The notes below the pieces were generated by a model. That model was not told the DNA's origin. It saw only the letters and a list, made by a program, of their open reading frames with translations, and ran no database searches. This document shows, one piece after another, positions 6,189-10,515 of a stretch of 10,515 nt of DNA (position 1 is the stretch's first letter; the number at the start of each line of letters is the position of its first letter). The DNA is from Planctomycetia bacterium (GTDB taxonomy: Bacteria > Planctomycetota > PLA2 > JAEUHO01). The DNA lies in contig JAUXCH010000096.1 of NCBI GenBank assembly GCA_030618975.1, positions 1-10,515 on the forward strand, read 5' to 3'. The translations under genes and the position numbers were made by a program.

Positions 6189-7300
6189 GTGGCGCTCCGA
6201 ATGTGCACGATCTCCCCGTCCTTCACGACGTACCCCTTGGCCTCGAGCCGCATGAACCCGCGTGCCTTGACCTCTTTCTCGCCGCCGGCTTCCACCAGCT
6301 CGTCGTAGGCGTAGACCTCCGCCCGCACGAAGCCGCGCGCGAGGTCCGTGTGGACCTTCCCCGCGGCGGCGACGGCCGTCTGGCCCTCCTTGAGCGTCCA
6401 CGCCCGGACCTCGTCCTCGCCGACGGTGAAGAACGAGATCAGCCCGACGGACCGGTACACGGCGTGGGCGAACCGTTCGGCAGCCGGTTCCTCGATCCCG
6501 AACTCCTCCAGGAAGGCCGGTCGCTCCTCCGGCTCCATCGCGGCGACCTCGGCCTCGAGCTGTGCGTCGAGGGCCAGCCTCCCCCGCAGCGCGAGCGGCA
6601 GGCCGTCCCCGAGGCCCTCGGTGACGTCATCGGCGACCGGACCGGCGACCGGATCGGCGACTGGATCGGCGACTGGATCGGGACCGTTCACGAGCACGAG
6701 GAAGGGCTTCCGGGCAAAGAACTGGAAGCCGCGGATGCGCTTCTCGTCCGCCTCGTCGAGCTCGAGGTCGGCGAGACCGTGCCCCTTCTCGAGCCGCTGG
6801 GCGCACTTCTCCAGGACGGCGAGCTCGAGCCGGTCCTCGTCCTTCGTACGCACGCCGCGCGCGAGGTTCTCCCTGAGGCGCGTCATCCGCCCATCCGCCA
6901 CGACGAAATCGGCGGTCACCAGCTCCTCGACGAGGCGCGCGAGGTCCGCGGCGGGGTCCGGGGCCTCGCGCTCGTAGGCGTAGCCCTCCGTGCGGAAGCC
7001 GCGCAGGACGAGTACGTAGGCGTCGGCCTCGCGCAGCGTCGCGAGGAGGCGGATCCTCCGCTCCTTGTCCCGCTCGTCCGCCCCCGCGGGCAGTCCCGGC
7101 GGATCCCAGAGCTCGAGCCCGGCAGGCGTGAACTTCTTGGGCTGGAACATGTCGCGCAGGCGGTCGAGGCGCGGGTCGTGCACCTTCACGACCTGCACGT
7201 GCGGCTCCGCGTGGAAGCCGATCTCCACGGGCGTCTCCGCCACCGCGTTGAAGACCGTGGTCTTGCCGGATCCGGGCAGTCCGAGGAAGGCGATGCGCAT
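6185..7300 (-). CDS. ychF: Divergent YchF/OLA1-family P-loop NTPase with C-terminal TGS (DUF933) domain
   Basis: YchF/OLA1 proteins are ribosome-associated P-loop NTPases, usually ATPases, linked to translation and stress. The 371 residues (family about 363) give the P-loop GLPGSGKTT (7-15) with FNAV, HDPRLDRLRDMFQPKKFTPA (41-60), DPPGL (66-70), a helical insertion around 105-195, VLVNGPDP (202-209), and a well-preserved C-terminal domain (about 286-371: SVGLISFFTVGEDEVRAWTL, AAGKVHTDLARGFVRAEVYAYDEL, KGYVVKDGEIVHIR). Differences from standard YchF are clear: GLPNVGKS became GLPGSGKT, DIAGL became DPPGL, and the NxxE motif that favours ATP is not kept (only N205 remains). A repeat DPVADPVADPVAGPVADD follows at 208-225. 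The ATG at 7300 lies 2 bp after the tatC stop with a modest AGGGG site. The family call is firm; it could be a paralogue rather than the standard orthologue. Confidence 0.88.
   Translation of the reverse strand: MRIAFLGLPGSGKTTVFNAVAETPVEIGFHAEPHVQVVKVHDPRLDRLRDMFQPKKFTPAGLELWDPPGLPAGADERDKERRIRLLATLREADAYVLVLRGFRTEGYAYEREAPDPAADLARLVEELVTADFVVADGRMTRLRENLARGVRTKDEDRLELAVLEKCAQRLEKGHGLADLELDEADEKRIRGFQFFARKPFLVLVNGPDPVADPVADPVAGPVADDVTEGLGDGLPLALRGRLALDAQLEAEVAAMEPEERPAFLEEFGIEEPAAERFAHAVYRSVGLISFFTVGEDEVRAWTLKEGQTAVAAAGKVHTDLARGFVRAEVYAYDELVEAGGEKEVKARGFMRLEAKGYVVKDGEIVHIRSAT
6636..6683. repeat. Four-copy 12-nt in-frame tandem repeat inside ychF
   Basis: Four consecutive 12-nt units on the plus strand: accggaccggcg (6636-6647), accggatcggcg (6648-6659), actggatcggcg (6660-6671) and actggatcggga (6672-6683). 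They encode repeated D/G-PVA tetrapeptides at about residues 207-222 of the YchF-family protein, right after the position of the base-specificity motif. Being a multiple of three, the expansion keeps the frame. Confidence 0.85.
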
Positions 7301-7302
7301 CG

Positions 7303-8250
7303 TCAGGGCCCCTGGTCGCCTGGTTCCGGCGAGGCCGCTTCCGGCACGGCAGCCGGCTCGTCGGCGACGCCGAAGAGGGAAACGTTGATGTCGTCGGCGA
7401 ACGCGAGCATCAGCGCGATGAGCACCGCGCCGAGCACGAGGGGCCACGCGTGGTACCAGCGGAACGCCTTGCGGTCCTCGCCCACGAAGCTCCCACCCCA
7501 GCAGCCGAGGAAGTAGAGCCCCACCACGGGAACGGCCATCAGCACCTGCGTCACCGGACTGGGGTCGGTCAGGAACATGCCCACGACGAAGGCGAGCAGC
7601 ACGGCGATGCGCCAGCCCTTCCAGAACGTCTTCTGGCTGACCATGTTCGTGGCCTGGAGGAAGAGCATCACGAGGGGCAGCTCGAACAGGAGCGCCATGC
7701 CGAAGACCATCGTGAGGCACGTCGAGATGTAGGTCTGGATCCGGAACTCGCTCGCCACGCCCTGCATGTCGACGTTCCACCCGATCAGGAACCGCATGCC
7801 GAAGGGAATCAGGATCACGTAGGCCATCACGACGCCGAGGGCGAAGAGTGCCATCGAAACGGGGAAGAAGACGCGTACGATCCGGCGCTCGTGCTTGTAG
7901 AGGCCCGCCGCGATGAACCCCCACATCTGCCAGAGCACCACGGGCGAGGCGACGACCACGCCCACGAGAAAGCAGAGCTTGAGGATGCTGAGGAACCCCT
8001 CGCCCGGATCGACGGAGAGCAACTGGGCGTTCTCGATGCCCTGCATCCGAGCCGCCCTGACGTAGGGCTGGCGAACGAACTCCCAGATCGGGCGCCACGC
8101 GAAGAAGGAGGCGAGCATCGCCGCGACGACGGCGACGACCGAGCGCATCAGCCGCCCCCGCAACTCGTCCAGGTGCTCCCCGAGCGTCATGCGCGGCAGA
8201 TCGCTCGAAGGGTCGAACGAGTCGGGGTCCGGAACGTCAGGGGACGGCAT
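7303..8250 (-). CDS. tatC: Sec-independent protein translocase subunit TatC
   Basis: TatC is the inner-membrane receptor for twin-arginine signal peptides and exports folded proteins. The 315 residues show GEHLDELRGRLMRS (24-37), helix 1 at about 37-51, DPGEGFLSILKLCFLVGVVVASPVVLWQMWGFIAAGLYKHERR (81-123, including the signal-binding glutamate of KHERR), helix 3 (126-149), helix 4 (about 176-199), and the GMFLTDPSPVTQVLMAVPVVGLYFLG segment (224-249, helices 5-6). TatC is normally about 240-260 residues. This one has a Pro/Asp-rich N-terminal leader of 20 residues and a C-terminal extension with another hydrophobic stretch (269-284), then an acidic Pro/Ala tail. The ATG at 8250 is the first in the frame; ATG 8190 (MTLGEHLDEL) is an alternative start and neither has a clear Shine-Dalgarno. 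First gene of tatC-ychF-cinA, after a strong terminator. No tatA or tatB is in the window. Confidence 0.95.
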   Translation of the reverse strand: MPSPDVPDPDSFDPSSDLPRMTLGEHLDELRGRLMRSVVAVVAAMLASFFAWRPIWEFVRQPYVRAARMQGIENAQLLSVDPGEGFLSILKLCFLVGVVVASPVVLWQMWGFIAAGLYKHERRIVRVFFPVSMALFALGVVMAYVILIPFGMRFLIGWNVDMQGVASEFRIQTYISTCLTMVFGMALLFELPLVMLFLQATNMVSQKTFWKGWRIAVLLAFVVGMFLTDPSPVTQVLMAVPVVGLYFLGCWGGSFVGEDRKAFRWYHAWPLVLGAVLIALMLAFADDINVSLFGVADEPAAVPEAASPEPGDQGP

Positions 8251-8323
8251 CGACGGCGTAGGAACTCACGGGGTTGCGAGAGGGTCCAGCATATCGGAGG
8301 AGGCGCAGCATGCCGCGCCCACG

Positions 8324-8355
8324 AAAAACGGGCCCGGCGGCACGCCGCCGGGCCC
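8324..8355 (-). terminator. Strong intrinsic terminator of the coiled-coil/BRCT-like gene
   Basis: GGGCCCGGCGG (8330-8340) pairs perfectly with CCGCCGGGCCC (8345-8355) around a CACG loop. In the minus-strand sense the hairpin is followed after one base by TTTTT (8328-8324). It starts 66 bp after the TAA of the gene at 8422-8424 and 74 bp before the tatC start, so it separates that gene from the tatC unit. Since the T-run is only on the minus-strand side, it acts in that direction. The tatC promoter should then lie in 8251-8323; I saw only a poor -10 (TATGCT) there. Confidence 0.92.
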
Positions 8356-8421
8356 ACTTGGATCGGTGGAGTTCGAGGATCCGCCGCCAGGCCGGATGGC
8401 CCCAAGAGCCTACCCAAGAGA

Positions 8422-10161
8422 TTAGTAGTCCAGGAACTCGTTCAGCATCTTCTCGGTGATGACGGTCGCGCCGAAGGTGCGGCCCAGCGCCTGGATGCGC
8501 TCGAACTCGCTCTTCCCACCGACGGCCTCCTCGTCCGCTTCCTCGTCATCTTCGCCCCCCGCGGGCGGCGGGGCGGCCATGCTGTCGGGCACGACGATGT
8601 AGTCGGTGTCGCCGTCGACAGCCGCGTCGAGAACCACGCCCATCCTGGCAAGGCGAGCCGTGGCGATTTCGAGCGGGTACTTCTCCAGCTCACCGGCCAG
8701 GAAGACGTGGATCGTGTCGGTCGCGGACCACAGCGGGTTGTGGATGATGTCGCCCTGCGCGATCGGGTTGCAGGCTTCCTCGGCGAGGATCGCGACCTTC
8801 GCGCTCTTCTTGCCGAGGACGCGAGTCACCATGACCTGGCCCTTGGGGAGACGGAAGCCGCCCTTGCCGAAGTAGGAGACGTTGTACTTCAGGCCGGGGT
8901 AGATCTTGTCCGCGGAGCCGAGGTCGATGATCGCCGTGCCCATGGTCGGGCTCGCGGAGAGGACGCTGCCGTCCTGCACGTCGCGGCTGATCTTGAGATC
9001 CCGCTCGTCCTTGTCGATGCGGATGCGATTCTCGAGGGCGCCGATGCGCGACTCGCGGGAGGCGACCTCGCGACGCTTCTCCTCCTCGACGACCGTGACG
9101 CGCTGCAAGGCCTGCGTGGCCTCGAGCTGGTTGGTCTCGGCTGTCTCGTTCGCGGCCGTGAGGTCGCTGTTGAGTTGCTGGACGTCCGCCGTGTGGCGCT
9201 CCTGCTCCTCGCGCAGGTCGGTCTGCAGGTTGTCGATCGTCTGGCCCTTCGCTGCCGCATCGGCGCGCGCTGCGTCGATGATGGCCGCGTCGGCATCCTT
9301 GTTCTTCTTGAGCTCGCTGATGAGGGCGTTGATCGCCTGCTTCGGGTACGCCATCAGGGTTTCGACGTCGACCCGGCTCTTGAGGGACTGGACGAAGAAG
9401 TCGAGCTTGACGACGGTGCGTTGATCGGGCTTGAAGCCGCGGGGGCCCTTGATGACCCCGTCCCAGGTCTCGTAGCCTTCCATCTGCTGGAGCTCGTTGA
9501 GCGCCTGCTCGAAGGCTGTCACGGCCTTGTCGTACTCGGCCAGTTCGTTCTCGTACCGGACCACGTCGACCGCGTCGTCCGGATCGACCGGCAGCTTCGG
9601 AGCCGAGGGAACCTCCATCGCGTCGATCTCGAGGAGCTTCGCCTTGAAGTCCGGCGTCATCCAGTCGAAGTTCGCGGGCGTCTCCTTGACCGCGTCGCCC
9701 GAGTCCGTCCTCAGATCCTTCAGGATCTCGGTCTCGGCCTCGTTGATCAGCCAGGCCGTGAGGCCGGGCTCGCCGTCGATGGCGCCGTCCTTGGTGAGTT
9801 GGGCATCGAGCTTCTTGAGGTTCGTGATGGACCGCGACCCCACGAGAGCTCGACCGCGCTCGGCGGCTTGCTTCCCCCGTTCGTCGTTCTCGTCCCCGAC
9901 CGGATCCAGGATCAGGGACTTCATGTCCTTGTCGGTGGTGTAGCCGACCAGCAAGGACAGGTCTGCCGCGTAATTCGCCACGGCCGTGAGGGCCTGCTCG
10001 CTCGCAGTGGCCTTGTCCTCGGCCGCTGCGGACTGGACCTGGGCCACCTCACGCTGGTCCTTCTCGTCGAACCACATGTAGGCGAATACCAGGAGCAGGA
10101 TCAGGGTGATGATGAAAGGCCAGTTGGCGCTGCCGCGCTCGCTGAGCTGATGCTGCCGCAT
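8422..10161 (-). CDS. Membrane-anchored coiled-coil protein with beta-rich and BRCT-like C-terminal domains, function unknown
   Basis: I do not recognise this 579-residue protein as a named family. Visible parts: a 13-residue N-terminus, one membrane helix (about 14-31, WPFIITLILLLVFAYMW), a charged helical stretch (32-110), a mixed, largely helical region (110-300), and a coiled coil rich in Glu, Gln and Arg (about 305-390). A beta-rich domain follows (about 395-478: GTAIIDLGSADKIYPGLKY, KGQVMVTRVLGKKSAKVAIL, PIAQGDII), resembling beta-barrel repeats such as FlgT C-terminal domains. The end (482-579: TIHVFLAGELEKYPLEIA, GDTDYIVVPDS, then FGATVITEKMLNEFLDY) reads like a BRCT fold interrupted by an acidic linker (about 531-550). 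ATG 10161 has GGAG 9 nt upstream. An in-frame GTG at 10182, 6 nt after AGGAGG, is an equally serious start and would add seven residues. Monocistronic: own leader, strong terminator. Confidence 0.9.
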   Translation of the reverse strand: MRQHQLSERGSANWPFIITLILLLVFAYMWFDEKDQREVAQVQSAAAEDKATASEQALTAVANYAADLSLLVGYTTDKDMKSLILDPVGDENDERGKQAAERGRALVGSRSITNLKKLDAQLTKDGAIDGEPGLTAWLINEAETEILKDLRTDSGDAVKETPANFDWMTPDFKAKLLEIDAMEVPSAPKLPVDPDDAVDVVRYENELAEYDKAVTAFEQALNELQQMEGYETWDGVIKGPRGFKPDQRTVVKLDFFVQSLKSRVDVETLMAYPKQAINALISELKKNKDADAAIIDAARADAAAKGQTIDNLQTDLREEQERHTADVQQLNSDLTAANETAETNQLEATQALQRVTVVEEEKRREVASRESRIGALENRIRIDKDERDLKISRDVQDGSVLSASPTMGTAIIDLGSADKIYPGLKYNVSYFGKGGFRLPKGQVMVTRVLGKKSAKVAILAEEACNPIAQGDIIHNPLWSATDTIHVFLAGELEKYPLEIATARLARMGVVLDAAVDGDTDYIVVPDSMAAPPPAGGEDDEEADEEAVGGKSEFERIQALGRTFGATVITEKMLNEFLDY

Positions 10162-10223
10162 GTCCGTCGTCTCCGGCTGCACGGCCCCCCTCCTGGCCTG
10201 CCGCGCACCCCCCCGAGGGGACA

Positions 10224-10240
10224 CGGGCACGGCGTGCCCG
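10224..10240 (-). promoter_or_regulatory. Hairpin in the leader of the coiled-coil gene
   Basis: CGGGCAC (10224-10230) and GTGCCCG (10234-10240) are perfectly complementary with a 3-nt loop. The hairpin would sit in the 5' leader about 40 nt before the GTG candidate start and about 60 nt before the ATG. There is no T-run. Its role is unknown, and short GC palindromes are common at this base composition. Confidence 0.3.
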
Positions 10241-10287
10241 GGGACCGCTATGAACCGGACGGCCTCCTCGCCGCCCGTTGGGTCCCG

Positions 10288-10316
10288 AGCGTACCGCAAG
10301 GGACTTCCGATCCCAA
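10288..10316 (-). promoter_or_regulatory. Candidate promoter of the coiled-coil gene
   Basis: On the minus strand TTGGGA (forward 10311-10316; 4 of 6 to TTGACA) is followed after exactly 17 bases by TACGCT (forward 10288-10293; 3 of 6 to TATAAT). A start near 10281 would give a leader of about 100-120 nt. The spacing is ideal but the hexamers are only moderate. Confidence 0.35.
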
Positions 10317-10515
10317 CTGCAACATCGGCTCCCAGGGCCGGTTCGGTCGCTTGACCCCGGCCGGGGGGGGTCTATCGTGTGACCGGACGGAGACGCACCG
10401 ACCTCGATCGGTTCCTGCTCCACGCTCCCTCGGCCAGCCCCGGGTCCCGGGGCGGTCCCCCACCCCACCCGTCGGCGGGCGATCCAGGGTTCGCCCCCGT
10501 TAATTTTTCCAACCA

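Larger units (their letters stand above)
10183..10515. other. Non-coding leader/intergenic region upstream of the coiled-coil gene
   Basis: About 330 bases without a gene I can support on either strand; open frames here are short, low-complexity and Arg/Pro/Gly-rich. The region holds an AGGAGG site near 10191, a hairpin (10224-10240), a candidate promoter (10288-10316), a run of eight G at about 10363-10370, and an AT-rich patch (10500-10508) at the right edge beside a GC inverted repeat (10473-10499). The gene upstream of it is outside the window. Confidence 0.6.

Noticed and set aside
3345..6308. A 987-codon open frame on the plus strand across glmU, the tRNA and cinA
   Set aside because: It runs through a complete tRNA gene and opposes conserved genes; the product is His/Arg/Gly-rich low-complexity sequence.
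6189..6401. A 71-codon upstream extension of cinA starting at an ATG inside ychF
   Set aside because: The leader is Arg/Gly-rich with no CinA similarity, while GTG 6188 starts directly at the conserved domain with a Shine-Dalgarno.
7301..8098. A 266-codon N-terminal extension of the YchF-family frame overlapping tatC
   Set aside because: The extension is Arg-rich and is the shifted frame of tatC; the family begins at ATG 7300 with MRIAFLGLPG.
7450..10503. A 1017-codon open frame on the plus strand spanning the coiled-coil gene and part of tatC
   Set aside because: It is antisense to two well-supported genes, its product is a Leu/Val/Arg/Asp/Gly-rich antisense-like string with no domain, and it crosses a strong terminator. 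Long antisense frames are expected in GC-rich DNA.
10473..10508. Inverted repeat followed by TTAATTTTT, looking like a plus-strand terminator at the right edge
   Set aside because: No plus-strand gene precedes it. The stem has a bulge and the spacing to the T-run is long. The AT patch could equally be a promoter-side element of the minus-strand gene, but the sequence ends there.

Overview
This 10.5 kb window is GC-rich bacterial chromosome (by eye roughly two-thirds G+C or more). It is densely packed, and every gene I can support lies on the minus strand, so transcription runs from right to left. I see no phage, transposon, plasmid, CRISPR or toxin-antitoxin signature. TatC, GlmU and a CTC-type L25 fit a free-living bacterium, probably with a diderm envelope. 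The phylum cannot be fixed from the sequence alone. The glmU-prs-rplY-pth-rpsF order occurs in many phyla, and Planctomycetota is only a low-confidence guess from the high GC and the style of the right-hand unknown protein.

Right part (about 8250-10515): a roughly 350 bp non-coding leader with a candidate promoter precedes a 579-residue protein of unknown function. It has one N-terminal membrane helix, a long helical and coiled-coil region, a beta-rich domain and a C-terminal segment that reads like a BRCT fold. It ends in a textbook intrinsic terminator (8324-8355), which separates it from the next unit.

Middle part (4812-8250): tatC, a divergent ychF-family GTPase/ATPase gene and cinA are tightly packed. 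There are 2 bp between tatC and ychF, and a 4 bp GTGA overlap between ychF and cinA. A tRNA-Gln(UUG) gene with encoded CCA follows 59 bp after cinA.

Left part (1-4769): a small two-helix membrane protein, then glmU, prs (4 bp GTGA overlap), rplY, pth and rpsF. This is the familiar housekeeping run covering UDP-GlcNAc synthesis, PRPP synthesis and translation. rpsF runs off the left edge through a tandem-repeat tail, so its end and any downstream partners such as ssb, rpsR or rplI are not visible.

The most unusual items are the membrane-anchored coiled-coil protein with a BRCT-like C-terminus, the altered nucleotide-binding motifs and four-copy 12-nt repeat in the YchF-family protein, the long repeat-bearing tail on ribosomal protein S6, and the structured leader between pth and rpsF.
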